From contig NZ_LMEX01000001.1 in assembly GCF_001426645.1 (NCBI RefSeq), positions 1,432,568 through 1,496,567 on the forward strand: DNA of 64,000 bases. Reading direction: 5' to 3'. Positions 37,248 through 46,593 of the stretch are shown in pieces. The translations under genes and the position numbers were made by a program. The notes below the pieces were generated by a model. That model had not been told where the DNA came from and did not search any database. It saw only the letters and a list, made by a program, of their open reading frames with translations. Numbering within the stretch: position 1 is the first letter of the stretch; every line of letters starts with the position of its first letter. This DNA comes from Rhodanobacter sp. Root480. Lineage in GTDB: Bacteria; Pseudomonadota; Gammaproteobacteria; Xanthomonadales; Rhodanobacteraceae.

Positions 37248-40200
37248 TCAATGCGCGGCAGAACTGGCTGGTGCCGGCAGCAAGGTCGTACCGGCCGCAG
37301 GCGGCTCCCCCGCGTCGCGATACGGCGGCGCCAGAACCGGCGCGGTCGTCGCGGGTGCGGGCACATCGTGTTTCTCGATCAGCGTCATGACCGGTTTGTC
37401 CCAGCTGCCGCTGACGTGATATCGGGCGCCTGCGGCGCGGTTGAGGCCCTTGCCGAGCAGACCCTGCATGGCGATCCCCGCCGCCGCACCGATGGGTCCT
37501 GCCACTACGGCTCCCACGATCGGCAAGCTGTTGCCCACATGCGGTACCACGGTCACCTGCTGGTCGTAATCGCGGCTGCGCAGGCCGGTGCGGCCGGAAA
37601 TGCTGATCCGGGCCGCCGGCCCCTGAATCACCAGGTTGTCGGTGGTGGCATTGCCGTCGGCCAGGGTGAAGTCGCCGGTGATCGCGTCGAATGCGAGGCC
37701 CTTGCCGAACACGTCGCCGAAATCCAGGGTCAGCCGACGCGGCAGTTCGGCCATCGACACCAGACCAAACAACCGGCCCATGCCGGGTGGAACCTCCGGA
37801 ATGCGGCCGTCGCTGACGTTCACTTTCAAGGTGCCGCGCATGTTGGCCAGCGCCAGCGCCGAGGGCGACCCAGGCCAGCTGGCGTCCAGCTCGTCATGCG
37901 TCTTGCCGCCCTCGAACAGACCGGTGTAGCCCAGCGCGGTCAGCATGCTGCCGAGGTTTTCCGCGGCGAATTCGATGCGCATATGAGTATGACTGTCGCT
38001 GGCCGTGCCATTCCAGTCGCCACTGCCGGTGATCTGCACGCGACTGGACAGCGCACGCAGTTGATCGATGTGCATGCCGTCGGCCGTCGGCCAGCTTTCC
38101 AGCCGCGCTTCGCCCAAGCGCGCCGTACCCAGGCGCAAATCACTCACCCACAGATGCAGCGGCGGTACCGATGCGGGAGCGATGCCGGTATCGGACGGGT
38201 GGTCCTCCACCGCGGGCGCGGGAGTCGGCTCGGCCGGTGGCGTCGCGGCCACTGCGGGCGCGGCAGACGGCTTGTGCGGCTCAGTCGACTCCTTCGTCTC
38301 CTTCGGCCAGTACAAGCGCTGCAACCGCGCCGTGATGCCGCGCTTGGCGAGTTCCTGCCGCGGAATGCTGAAATTGCCGACCATCGCCGCGCCCGTCACG
38401 TCCACGCTCAACGCATCCGGCTGCACATTGGCGCGGATCTGCATCGCACCCAGCGGCTGGCCAAACCACTCGGCGTGTTCGGTGCTTACATCCACGCTTT
38501 CCAGACCCGGCCCATCGCCGCCCGTGCCGGCCGCAGCGCGCTGGACCCAGCCTGTCACATCCAGCGTGTCGGCGTGACCGAGGATGCGCAGGTCTTTTGC
38601 GGGCAAGGCGGTGGGCATCTCGCTGCCGAAGGCCAGGGCGCCGGCCAGCGGCTTCCGCGCACCCGGGTTGCCCGTGTTCGGTACATCCTGCGGCAGACGC
38701 AAATGCCCGCGCATCACCTGCCCCAATGACAGCTGCACATCGCTGCCATCGACCGGCAGCGTCAGCGCCACGTGCAGCGGCAGGCTGCCACTGGCGGGTT
38801 TGCGTAGCGGAGCCGGCAGATCGAGCGCGGTGCCGTCCAGGCTGGACTCGATGCGCAAGGACTGCGCGGCGGGTGCCGTGCCACGCGAATCGGCAATGGA
38901 AAAACCGACCGTGAAATCGCTGCGGCCGTCGGCAAGCTTGCCCAGCCAATCCAGCGTCGGGTAATCGCTGACCAGTTCGGCCATCGTGTAGCGGCCTGTC
39001 ATGCTGGCCGAAAGCATGGTCGATGGATCACCGGTGGCGGCACCCACCGCCAGTTGCAGCGTCGAGGGCTGGCCATGGAACGCGCCGCTCAACGGCCCCA
39101 CCTGCAGGCCATGCGCGTCGAAACGCAGCGGGCCGGCAAGCTTGCCCAGCGCCAGGTTCCAGTCCGGCGCATCAAGATCGGCGGCACTGAGCTGCGCCTT
39201 GCCGTCAAGGCTCACCGACTGCACGTCATGCAGCGGCAACACCAGGTGGAAATCGAACGTGGCGCTGCCGCCGAGTTTCATTTTTGCCAGTACATCAGCC
39301 TCGCGACGCGCCACCGGGCTTTGCCGGGCGAACGTGAGCAGATCACGGGCGGCGCCGTGGCCGCTCACGTTGAGGTCGAGCAGGCTTTGCCCGTAGTCGG
39401 GTATCACCGCGACAGCCTTGTCGACCTTGACGCCCAACGACTGGCCACTGCTGGCTTCGGCCAGCAAGCCGTTGTTGACGAAACTGGCGACCACATCAAC
39501 GCCTTTGGCGACCGGCCATTCGTCGTGGCCATAATCCAGCGTCAGGTCGCTGATGTTCGCATGCGCCTCGAACCGCCCTTCATTGTGGCGAAACGGCCAG
39601 TCGGCCAGATTCCCGTGCAGCACGACCTGCGCGCTGTCGAGCGTGCCGCCGGCCAGTGCGGTGTCCAGCCAGGCGGCGGTCCCATGGGGCGATGTCGAGG
39701 GCGGAAGAAACAGGCGCGTCGCCGTGACATCCGCACGATCCACCGCGGCATACAGGTCGACAAACGGCTTGCCGCCTTTCGCGGGCAACAGCACCTGGCC
39801 ACGCACCTGCCCGGAAAAACCGTCGCCTTCGATGTCGAGTGCATCGGCGCCGAGATGCCAGCCGGCACCGTCAGGCCAGAACGCCAGCGTGCCGCCAAGT
39901 TTCGACAACGCGAGTGGCTGGCGGAAAAGATGCGGGAACGTCAGCGTGGTCGCCTGCACGGGCAGTTCCAGCGAAAGCGCCTCGCCATCACCGCGCAGGG
40001 TGCCGCGCAACCCGCTGACGCCCGGCAATGCACCGGCCGCGTCGATGCCCACGTCCTTGAACGCCAGCTCGATCGACCGCAACCCGGCCGCCTCGCTCCA
40101 GTTCATCGCCAGCCGGCTCAATTCACCATGGGGGCGTCCATCGCCCAGCCATTGCGCCACCCCGTTCGGGAGCCCGGATTTCAGCGCCAGCCACGGCAAC

Positions 40201-41234
40201 AGTGGCGCCAGTTGCAGATCGCGGGCGGCAACGGCCAGCCACCGCTTTCCATTCGCCGGCTGGTGCAGCGCCAGCACCAGTGCACCGCCTTGATCGCCAG
40301 CCCAGCGCAGTTCGTAACCGTCATCGTTCCGGCGCAGGCTGGCCACGCCATGCAAGGCGGGCACGTTGGCGCTGTCGTGGTTCGGCGCGGTGATCTGCAC
40401 GTCGTTGAGATCGAGGCGTGCGGTGGCGCCGACGATGCGCTTGTCGCGCCAATCAACCCAAACCCCCAAGCGACCATGGCCACGATTGGCCGTATAGCCG
40501 TCCATATCGACGCCTTGCAGCGCCGCCTGGAGATCCACCTGATCCGCGCCGAGCCAGAGCCTGCCCGCACTGCCGTCATCGCTGAAACGCCCGACCACGC
40601 TCAGTGATCCCGCTGCACCGGTCCGGTGCAGCACGCCACCAACCCGCAAATTTCCGCCGCGGCGGCTCAGCCGAAGCTGACGGGAGGTGAGTGTGTAATG
40701 CCGGTCGAGCGCTTCATCGGTGACATTGACGCGCACGTCGTTCAGCCACAGATCGAGCGACATGCCTCGCAGAGATACCGGCTGCCGCTGCGCCGTGGCA
40801 TCCGTACCGATGCCATCGAGATGCCAGCGGCCATCGCGACTGTGCAGGACATCGAGTTGCAACCCGCTCACGTGCAGGTTGAACAGATGCCGCGACGGCC
40901 AAAGCCAGCCACCGAAATCGAGCTTCAAACTCGACGAGGGAATGTGCAACGGGCTTCCGCTTTCGCCTACCGGCACGCCGATGGTCACGCCATGCAGAAC
41001 CAGCGACGGGCCGGAACGGGTGCGATGGCCCTCCATCGCCTCGATGCTGACGGGGCGTTGCAGGCGTTGCGAAAGCTTTGCGGCCACCCAGTCCGGGTGA
41101 TGGGCCACCAGCGGCAGCAACAGCTGCGCCAACGCCACCATCAATGCGAGGGCGATCAGCAGACTGCCTGCCGTCCAGCCCAGGCCACGAGCGGCCCGCT
41201 GCCAACGGCGTCGCCACTCCATGTTCACGCGCAA
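37248..41234 (-). CDS. yhdP: YhdP family AsmA-like protein
   Basis: The protein has 1328 residues. One N-terminal inner-membrane helix (SLLIALALMVALAQLLLPLV) is followed by a very long beta-rich periplasmic part with repeated RLDLNDVQI-like strands and a C-terminal AsmA-like section (GLFGLVSMAELPRRLTLDF). This matches YhdP, one of the bridge-like AsmA proteins that move phospholipids between inner and outer membranes. A Pro/Ala-rich insert lies near residues 995-1020. It sits between rng and tldD, a common order in gammaproteobacteria (rng-yhdP-tldD). Confidence 0.93.
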   Translation of the reverse strand: MRVNMEWRRRWQRAARGLGWTAGSLLIALALMVALAQLLLPLVAHHPDWVAAKLSQRLQRPVSIEAMEGHRTRSGPSLVLHGVTIGVPVGESGSPLHIPSSSLKLDFGGWLWPSRHLFNLHVSGLQLDVLHSRDGRWHLDGIGTDATAQRQPVSLRGMSLDLWLNDVRVNVTDEALDRHYTLTSRQLRLSRRGGNLRVGGVLHRTGAAGSLSVVGRFSDDGSAGRLWLGADQVDLQAALQGVDMDGYTANRGHGRLGVWVDWRDKRIVGATARLDLNDVQITAPNHDSANVPALHGVASLRRNDDGYELRWAGDQGGALVLALHQPANGKRWLAVAARDLQLAPLLPWLALKSGLPNGVAQWLGDGRPHGELSRLAMNWSEAAGLRSIELAFKDVGIDAAGALPGVSGLRGTLRGDGEALSLELPVQATTLTFPHLFRQPLALSKLGGTLAFWPDGAGWHLGADALDIEGDGFSGQVRGQVLLPAKGGKPFVDLYAAVDRADVTATRLFLPPSTSPHGTAAWLDTALAGGTLDSAQVVLHGNLADWPFRHNEGRFEAHANISDLTLDYGHDEWPVAKGVDVVASFVNNGLLAEASSGQSLGVKVDKAVAVIPDYGQSLLDLNVSGHGAARDLLTFARQSPVARREADVLAKMKLGGSATFDFHLVLPLHDVQSVSLDGKAQLSAADLDAPDWNLALGKLAGPLRFDAHGLQVGPLSGAFHGQPSTLQLAVGAATGDPSTMLSASMTGRYTMAELVSDYPTLDWLGKLADGRSDFTVGFSIADSRGTAPAAQSLRIESSLDGTALDLPAPLRKPASGSLPLHVALTLPVDGSDVQLSLGQVMRGHLRLPQDVPNTGNPGARKPLAGALAFGSEMPTALPAKDLRILGHADTLDVTGWVQRAAAGTGGDGPGLESVDVSTEHAEWFGQPLGAMQIRANVQPDALSVDVTGAAMVGNFSIPRQELAKRGITARLQRLYWPKETKESTEPHKPSAAPAVAATPPAEPTPAPAVEDHPSDTGIAPASVPPLHLWVSDLRLGTARLGEARLESWPTADGMHIDQLRALSSRVQITGSGDWNGTASDSHTHMRIEFAAENLGSMLTALGYTGLFEGGKTHDELDASWPGSPSALALANMRGTLKVNVSDGRIPEVPPGMGRLFGLVSMAELPRRLTLDFGDVFGKGLAFDAITGDFTLADGNATTDNLVIQGPAARISISGRTGLRSRDYDQQVTVVPHVGNSLPIVGAVVAGPIGAAAGIAMQGLLGKGLNRAAGARYHVSGSWDKPVMTLIEKHDVPAPATTAPVLAPPYRDAGEPPAAGTTLLPAPASSAAH

Positions 41235-41249
41235 CGGATCCCGACGGAT

Positions 41250-42746
41250 TTACAGCAAAACGACATCAAACTGTTCCTGCGAATAATGCTCTTCAGCCTG
41301 AAATCGTATGCTTTTGGAGATGAACTCTTCCAGTTCCGCCACCGCGCCTGACTCTTCTTCCAGGATGCGGTTGACCACCGCCGGGTTGGCCATCACCAGC
41401 AGCTTCTCGGCGTCGAACTGGCGGACCGCGCGGGTGATCTCGCGGAAGATCTCGTAGGTGATGGTTTCGGCGGTTTTCAGCACGCCCCGGCCGTTGCAGG
41501 TGGCGCAGGGCTCGCACAGTTGCCGGGCCAGGCTTTCGGTGGTGCGCTTGCGCGTCATCTCCACCAGGCCCAGTGCGGAAATCGGGTACACGGTGGTCTT
41601 GGCGTGGTCGCGCGCCAGGCCCTTGTTGAGCATCCGCAGCACCTGGCGCTTGTGTTCCTCATCCACCATGTCGATGAAATCGATGATGATGATGCCGCCC
41701 AGATTGCGCAGGCGCAGTTGCCGCGATGCGGCCTGGGCCGCTTCCAGGTTGGTGCGGTAGACGGTTTCTTCCAGATTGCGGGTGCCGAGGTAGGCGCCGG
41801 TGTTGACATCGATGGTGGTCATCGCCTCGGTCTGGTCGACGATCAGGTAACCGCCGGATTTCAGCGGCACCTCCTTCTTGAGCGCGCGCTGCATTTCGTC
41901 CTCGGCCCCGTACAGGTCGAAGATCGGTCGCTCGCCGTCGTAGTGCTCGATGCGGTCGTCCAGGCTCGGCATGAACTTGTGCACGAACTTCACCACGTTG
42001 TCGAACGTGGTTTGCGAATCGACGCGCACCTTTTCGATGTCGCTGTTGAGCATGTCGCGCAGGCTGCGCAGCGGCAGCGACAATTCCTCGTAGACGCGCT
42101 CGCCCGCCTTCGCCTTGGCGATGTTCTCCTGCACCACACGCCAGACCTTGCCCAGGTAGGCCACGTCGAACGCCAGCGATTCGGCGCTCTGCCCCTCGGC
42201 GTTGGTGCGCACGATATAACCCAGCCGGTGGCTGCCGGGAATGTCCTCGCCGATCATCGGCGTGAGCACGTCCTTGAGCCGCTGGCGTTCGGCCTCGTCC
42301 TCGATGCGCGCAGAAATGCCCAGGGTGCGCGAATACGGCAACAACACCAGATAGCGGGAAGGAATGGACAGGTGCGCCGACAACCGTGCGCCCTTGGTGC
42401 TGATCGGATCCTTGACCACCTGCACCACGATTTCCTGGCCTTCGTGCACCAGTTCGCTGATCGATGGAATGTGGCCGTTGCCGTTCGATTCCGTGCCATC
42501 GGCGCCACCCGGCGCCGGCGGCTTCACGATGTCCGACGCGTGCAGGAACGCCGCGCGCTCCAGCCCGATCTCCACGAACACCGCCTGCATGCCCGGCATC
42601 ACCCGCTGCACGCGGCCCTTGTAGATATTGCCCACGTAGCCACGTTTGGAGGCGCGTTCGACATGCACTTCCTGCAGCATGCCGTTCTCGACCACACCAA
42701 CTCGTGTTTCCCGCGGGGTTACGTTGATCAGGATCTCTTCACTCAC
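41250..42746 (-). CDS. rng: Ribonuclease G
   Basis: The protein has 498 residues from GTG 42746, chosen because VSEEILINVTPRETRVGVV is the family start and a TGGGGG box lies about 7 nt upstream. A TTG six codons earlier is the alternative. The S1 domain is at about 35-115 (RGYVGNIYKGRVQRVMPGMQ). Catalytic acidic residues lie in TTIDVNTGAYLG and IIIIDFIDM, and the zinc-link CEPCATCNGRG is near the C-terminus. It processes 16S rRNA 5' ends and decays some mRNAs; it lacks the long RNase E tail. Confidence 0.96.
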   Translation of the reverse strand: MSEEILINVTPRETRVGVVENGMLQEVHVERASKRGYVGNIYKGRVQRVMPGMQAVFVEIGLERAAFLHASDIVKPPAPGGADGTESNGNGHIPSISELVHEGQEIVVQVVKDPISTKGARLSAHLSIPSRYLVLLPYSRTLGISARIEDEAERQRLKDVLTPMIGEDIPGSHRLGYIVRTNAEGQSAESLAFDVAYLGKVWRVVQENIAKAKAGERVYEELSLPLRSLRDMLNSDIEKVRVDSQTTFDNVVKFVHKFMPSLDDRIEHYDGERPIFDLYGAEDEMQRALKKEVPLKSGGYLIVDQTEAMTTIDVNTGAYLGTRNLEETVYRTNLEAAQAASRQLRLRNLGGIIIIDFIDMVDEEHKRQVLRMLNKGLARDHAKTTVYPISALGLVEMTRKRTTESLARQLCEPCATCNGRGVLKTAETITYEIFREITRAVRQFDAEKLLVMANPAVVNRILEEESGAVAELEEFISKSIRFQAEEHYSQEQFDVVLL

Positions 42747-42898
42747 CACACACCCCCAGGACAAGTGTTCTTTATAGCGGGTGGCCGCGGCGGCTGTCGA
42801 TCCATCGCAAGGGCTGTTGTGACGCGGTCGGCCTGCGCCGACGATGCGACACGACGATCAGGTACACGGCGCCGGATGAAAGCGCGCCCATAGCGCTC

Positions 42899-44017
42899 TC
42901 AGGGCGAACCGGGCGACGGCCCGTCGGCAGGTTGCGCCAGCAGCGGACGGGAGCGGTCCGGCGGCGACGCGCTTTCAGCCTGATGAAACTCGGTGCGGCG
43001 CAGCGGCAGGTGCTGCGGATAGTTGGCCTGCACGAATGCGATCAGCCCCTCGCGCACAAAACAACGCAGGTCCCAGCCGGTGCCCGAATCCACGGTGCTG
43101 ACCAGCACGCGCAATTGCATCGCCTGTTCATTGGCGTCGGTCACCTGCAACACGCACACCCGGCCGTCCCACTGCGGTGCCTGCTTGCACAACCGCTGCA
43201 ACTCCGCGCGCAATGGCTCCAGTGGCATGCGGTAATCCAGCCACAGAAACACCGAGCCGATCAGCTGCGAGGTGGTGCGGGTCCAGTTCTGGAACGGGTT
43301 CTCGATGAAATAGTTCAGCGGCACCACCAGCCGCCGCTCGTCCCAGATGCTCACGACGACATAGGTGCCGGTGATTTCCTCGATGCGGCCCCACTCCCCT
43401 TCGATGATCACCACGTCGTCCAGCCGGATCGGCTGCGCCAGCGCGATCTGCAGGCCGGCGATCAGGTTGCCCAATACCGGCTTGGCGGCAAAACCCAGCG
43501 CCAGTCCCGCCACGCCCGCCGACGCCAGCAGGCTGGTTCCGATCTGGCGAACGCCGGGGATCGTCATCAGGATCAGTGCGGCGCCAATCAACACCAGGAT
43601 GACGTCCCCGGCGCGGCCCAGCACGCGAGCCTGGGTTTGTACCCGCCGTGCACGCAGGTTGTCAGCGGTGTTGAGCGGATATTCGCGCACCATCCAGCTC
43701 TCCAGCGCACCGATGCACGACACGCCCAGCCAGGTGGCGGTGCCGATCAACGCCGCCAGCAGCACGTGCTGTATCAACCCGGGAACCATTGGCGACATGC
43801 GCAAGGCCACCGTCAACGTGATCAACGGCACCAGCCAGCCCATCGGCGCACTGGCACGGTGCAACATGTCGGTGGCCACCTCGCGGCCACGCGTCAGCCG
43901 GCGCAACACCAGGTAAACCAGACGGTGCAACAAGGCGCCGAGCAGCAAGGCGACGACGATGGTGGCGCCCAGTCGTGCCCACGGATGGGCGTTCCAGAAA
44001 TCGATGAGGGGGATCAT
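42899..44017 (-). CDS. Small-conductance mechanosensitive channel family protein (MscS-like)
   Basis: About 372 residues from ATG 44017, supported by AAGGTGG 7 nt upstream (44047 is the alternative). It has four to five membrane helices, then the pore-lining TM3 segment GTSLLASAGVAGLALGFAAKPVLGNL (given as the pattern SxAGVAGLALGFA), and the beta domain RLDDVVIIEGEWGRIEEITGTYVVV. A C-terminal cytosolic alpha/beta part follows. This YbdG/YnaI-type layout gates on membrane tension. The C-terminus is Pro/Ser-rich. Confidence 0.9.
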   Translation of the reverse strand: MIPLIDFWNAHPWARLGATIVVALLLGALLHRLVYLVLRRLTRGREVATDMLHRASAPMGWLVPLITLTVALRMSPMVPGLIQHVLLAALIGTATWLGVSCIGALESWMVREYPLNTADNLRARRVQTQARVLGRAGDVILVLIGAALILMTIPGVRQIGTSLLASAGVAGLALGFAAKPVLGNLIAGLQIALAQPIRLDDVVIIEGEWGRIEEITGTYVVVSIWDERRLVVPLNYFIENPFQNWTRTTSQLIGSVFLWLDYRMPLEPLRAELQRLCKQAPQWDGRVCVLQVTDANEQAMQLRVLVSTVDSGTGWDLRCFVREGLIAFVQANYPQHLPLRRTEFHQAESASPPDRSRPLLAQPADGPSPGSP

Positions 44018-44082
44018 GGCCGCCACCTTGGCAGCGCCTACGTCCATGCCACGTCGATACGGGAGCAAGTTAAAGTAAGGCA

Positions 44083-44766
44083 ATGAATGCGCGCCCCATA
44101 CTGCTGGCCTGGAGCGGCGGGAAGGATTGCCTGCTCGCCCTGCAGCGATTGCTTGCCGACCCACGCTGGCACGTCGTCGGCCTGCTCACCACCATCAACC
44201 GCTCCTACCAGCGGGTGGCCATGCATGGCGTGCGGCAGGAAGTGCTCGCCGCACAAACCGCCGCGCTCGGCCTGCCGCTGGTGGAAGTGGCGCTGGACTG
44301 GCCCGGCAGCAACGAGGCCTATGAAAAGGCACATGCGGAGGCGCTGGCGCAGGCACAACGCCGCTGGCCCGGACTGCGCCATTGCGCTTTCGGCGACCTG
44401 TTCCTGCAAGACGTGCGCGACTATCGGGTGCGCCAACTCGGCCGCGAAAACTGGCGCGCGGTGTTTCCCTTGTGGGGCGAGGACACCACCCTGTTGTCGC
44501 GGCGCTTCATCAGCGAAGGTCATCGCGCCAGGTTGTGCTGCGTCGACACGCAGCAACTGGACGCAGGTTTCTGCGGCCGCGACTACGATGCGGCGCTGCT
44601 CGATTCGCTCCCCGCCGGCGTCGACCCCTGCGGCGAACGCGGCGAATTCCACACACTGAGCTACGCCGGGCCACTGTTTCGCCAACCGCTGACCTTGAAC
44701 CGCGGCGAATCGGTGCTGCGCGACGACCGCTTCCAGTTCACCGATTTCCTGCTTGCGGACGCGTGA
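44083..44766 (+). CDS. PP-loop ATPase of the diphthine-ammonia ligase-like family
   Basis: The protein has 227 residues. The PP-loop LAWSGGKDCLLAL is at the N-terminus, and GDLFLQDVRDYR and FPLWGEDTTLLSRRFI follow, the pattern of the MJ0570/Dph6-like adenine nucleotide alpha hydrolases. Bacteria lack diphthamide, so the substrate is unknown; the ATP-dependent adenylation chemistry is inferred. Its stop overlaps the next gene's start as TGATG, so it is co-translated with a DNA-glycosylase-like gene. Confidence 0.82.
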   Translation: MNARPILLAWSGGKDCLLALQRLLADPRWHVVGLLTTINRSYQRVAMHGVRQEVLAAQTAALGLPLVEVALDWPGSNEAYEKAHAEALAQAQRRWPGLRHCAFGDLFLQDVRDYRVRQLGRENWRAVFPLWGEDTTLLSRRFISEGHRARLCCVDTQQLDAGFCGRDYDAALLDSLPAGVDPCGERGEFHTLSYAGPLFRQPLTLNRGESVLRDDRFQFTDFLLADA

Positions 44767-45281
44767 TGGTGGCCGATGCGGACATGATCCTGCCCGACCT
44801 GCTGCAACCGGGCCTGGCCCTGGTGTTCTGCGGCACCGCCGCGGGCAAACGATCGGCCGCCGAACACGCCTACTACGCGCACCCCGGCAATCTGTTCTGG
44901 CGCGCACTGCACGAGGCAAGGCTCACCCCGCGCCGACTGGCGCCTTCCGAATTCCCCGTCTTGCCAGACTTCGGCATTGGCCTTACCGACCTGGCCAAGC
45001 GCCACAGCGGCAATGACAACCAACTGCCACCTGACGCCTTCGACGTATCTGCACTGCACGCCAAGATCGCGATTTATTCCCCGCACGTGCTCGCGTTCAC
45101 CAGCAAGAATGCCGCACGCGCTGCGCTGGGCCACGCGGTGGATTACGGCCTGCAGACCGGGCATATCGGCACGACACAGTTGTTCGTACTGCCCTCGCCG
45201 TCCGGCCAGGCGCGAGGGCACTGGCAGATTGCGCCATGGCTCGCGCTTGGGCAGTTGGTGGAGACGCTGCGCAACCGGTGA
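44766..45281 (+). CDS. Mug-like uracil/mismatch DNA glycosylase with variant motif 1
   Basis: The protein has 171 residues. The UDG-superfamily pattern is present: a first loop FCGTAAGKRSAAEHAYYAHPGNLFW and a second loop LPSPSGQARGHW, giving a fold like Mug/TDG. In Mug the first loop reads GINPG with the catalytic Asn. Here the aligned residues are GTAAG, so Ala replaces Asn. The downstream AHPGNLFW and the LPxPSG loop are conserved, so DNA-glycosylase activity on uracil or a related base is plausible, with altered chemistry. The gene name is therefore left blank. Confidence 0.8.
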   Translation: MVADADMILPDLLQPGLALVFCGTAAGKRSAAEHAYYAHPGNLFWRALHEARLTPRRLAPSEFPVLPDFGIGLTDLAKRHSGNDNQLPPDAFDVSALHAKIAIYSPHVLAFTSKNAARAALGHAVDYGLQTGHIGTTQLFVLPSPSGQARGHWQIAPWLALGQLVETLRNR

Positions 45282-45303
45282 AGCCGGGCGCAGCATTCGC
45301 GCG

Positions 45304-46593
45304 CTAATCGATTGGCGTATGCCGGTAGACGCTGACGTCCGACGGCCGCACCGCCGGCGCCTTGTTCGACCACGACTGGCGGATGTAGCTGACCACCGCC
45401 GCCACATCCTCGTCGTTCAATTCCTGCGCATAAGGCGGCATCGAGTACGGACGCGGATTACCCGCGGTGACCGGCGCAAAACCACCCAGCAGCACGGTAC
45501 GGATCGCATTGATGCCGGTCGGTTCGTTGATCGAGGTATTGCCGTCCAGCGGTGGATAGATGCCCGCCACGCCGCGACCATCGGCACCATGGCAATCCGC
45601 ACACCGATCCGCATACAGCTGCGCGCCCTTCTTCCGGTCGAACGACACGCGCGACACCAGCGCCTGTGCGGCCGGGCGCGCCGGCAACGATTGCAGATAG
45701 GTGGCGATCGCATCCAGATCCGTGTCGGTCATGTGCTGGGTGCTCTTGCGCACCACGTCCGCCATGGGCCCGAAGGCTGCGCCCTTGGCCGACTGACCGG
45801 TTTTCAGCAGGTCGACGATGTCGCCCTTGCTCCACCCTTCCAGCCCGCCACCCTGGTTGACGCTCAGATCGGGGGCGTACCAGTTCTGCTCGGGAATCTG
45901 GCCGCCGGTCAGCGTGTGATCGGGAGACAGGCCGCCGAGTGCGTCACGCGTGGCATGGCATTCGTTGCAATGGCCCAGGCCCTGTACCAGGTAGGCGCCG
46001 CGATTCCACTGTTCCGACCGCGCGGGGTCAGGCTGATAAACCCCAGGCTTGAAATACAGCGCGCGCCACGCCGCAAGGCTGCGACGCAGGCTGTACGGGA
46101 AACGCAACGAGGGCTCCTCGGACGCCTGCCGCACGGGCGGCAACGACTGCAGGTAGGCGAAGATCGCCAGCGCGTCGTCATGCGTGACCTTGGTGAACGA
46201 GGTGTAGGAAAACACCGGATACAGCAACTCGCCGTGGCGTCCCTCGCCCAGGTGCAATGCCCGCCAGAAATCCTCGAAGCTCCACTGGCCCAGGCCGGTC
46301 TCGGGGTCCGGCGTGAGGTTGGGCGCCGGCACATTGCCGAACGGCGTCGCCAGCGAACGACCACCCGCATAACGAACGCCGCCCTTGCGGGTATGGCAGG
46401 CCGCACAATCGCCAACCGCGGCAAGGTATTCGCCGCGGGCAATCAGCGCGGGGTCACGCAGAGTGGTGGCACTCACCTGGGATGATGCGGACTGTGGCGA
46501 TTTTTCCCGGGGCGAGGGGAAGAACGTCCACGCCAACGCCAACGCCACGAGCACGATGACGACCGCCAGCAAACCGCCAAGCCACCGCTTCAT
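45304..46593 (-). CDS. Membrane-anchored three-haem cytochrome c (dehydrogenase cytochrome subunit-like)
   Basis: The protein has 429 residues. An N-terminal helix (LLAVVIVLVALALAWTFF) probably serves as an uncleaved anchor. Three CXXCH haem sites are at C63-H67 (CAACH), C209-H213 (CNECH) and C331-H335 (CADCH). The spacing and the blocks GEYLAAVGDCAACHT and AYLVQGLGHCNECHAT match the cytochrome subunits of membrane alcohol and gluconate dehydrogenases. No dehydrogenase gene is next to it, so the electron donor is unknown. It overlaps the upstream two-haem cytochrome gene (ATGA). Confidence 0.9.
   Translation of the reverse strand: MKRWLGGLLAVVIVLVALALAWTFFPSPREKSPQSASSQVSATTLRDPALIARGEYLAAVGDCAACHTRKGGVRYAGGRSLATPFGNVPAPNLTPDPETGLGQWSFEDFWRALHLGEGRHGELLYPVFSYTSFTKVTHDDALAIFAYLQSLPPVRQASEEPSLRFPYSLRRSLAAWRALYFKPGVYQPDPARSEQWNRGAYLVQGLGHCNECHATRDALGGLSPDHTLTGGQIPEQNWYAPDLSVNQGGGLEGWSKGDIVDLLKTGQSAKGAAFGPMADVVRKSTQHMTDTDLDAIATYLQSLPARPAAQALVSRVSFDRKKGAQLYADRCADCHGADGRGVAGIYPPLDGNTSINEPTGINAIRTVLLGGFAPVTAGNPRPYSMPPYAQELNDEDVAAVVSYIRQSWSNKAPAVRPSDVSVYRHTPID

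Noticed and set aside
35386..37419. 677-codon plus-strand frame opposite tldD
   Set aside because: tldD carries the HEAIGH zinc motif and full family length; the opposite frame begins inside coaE and is His/Gln/Arg-rich.
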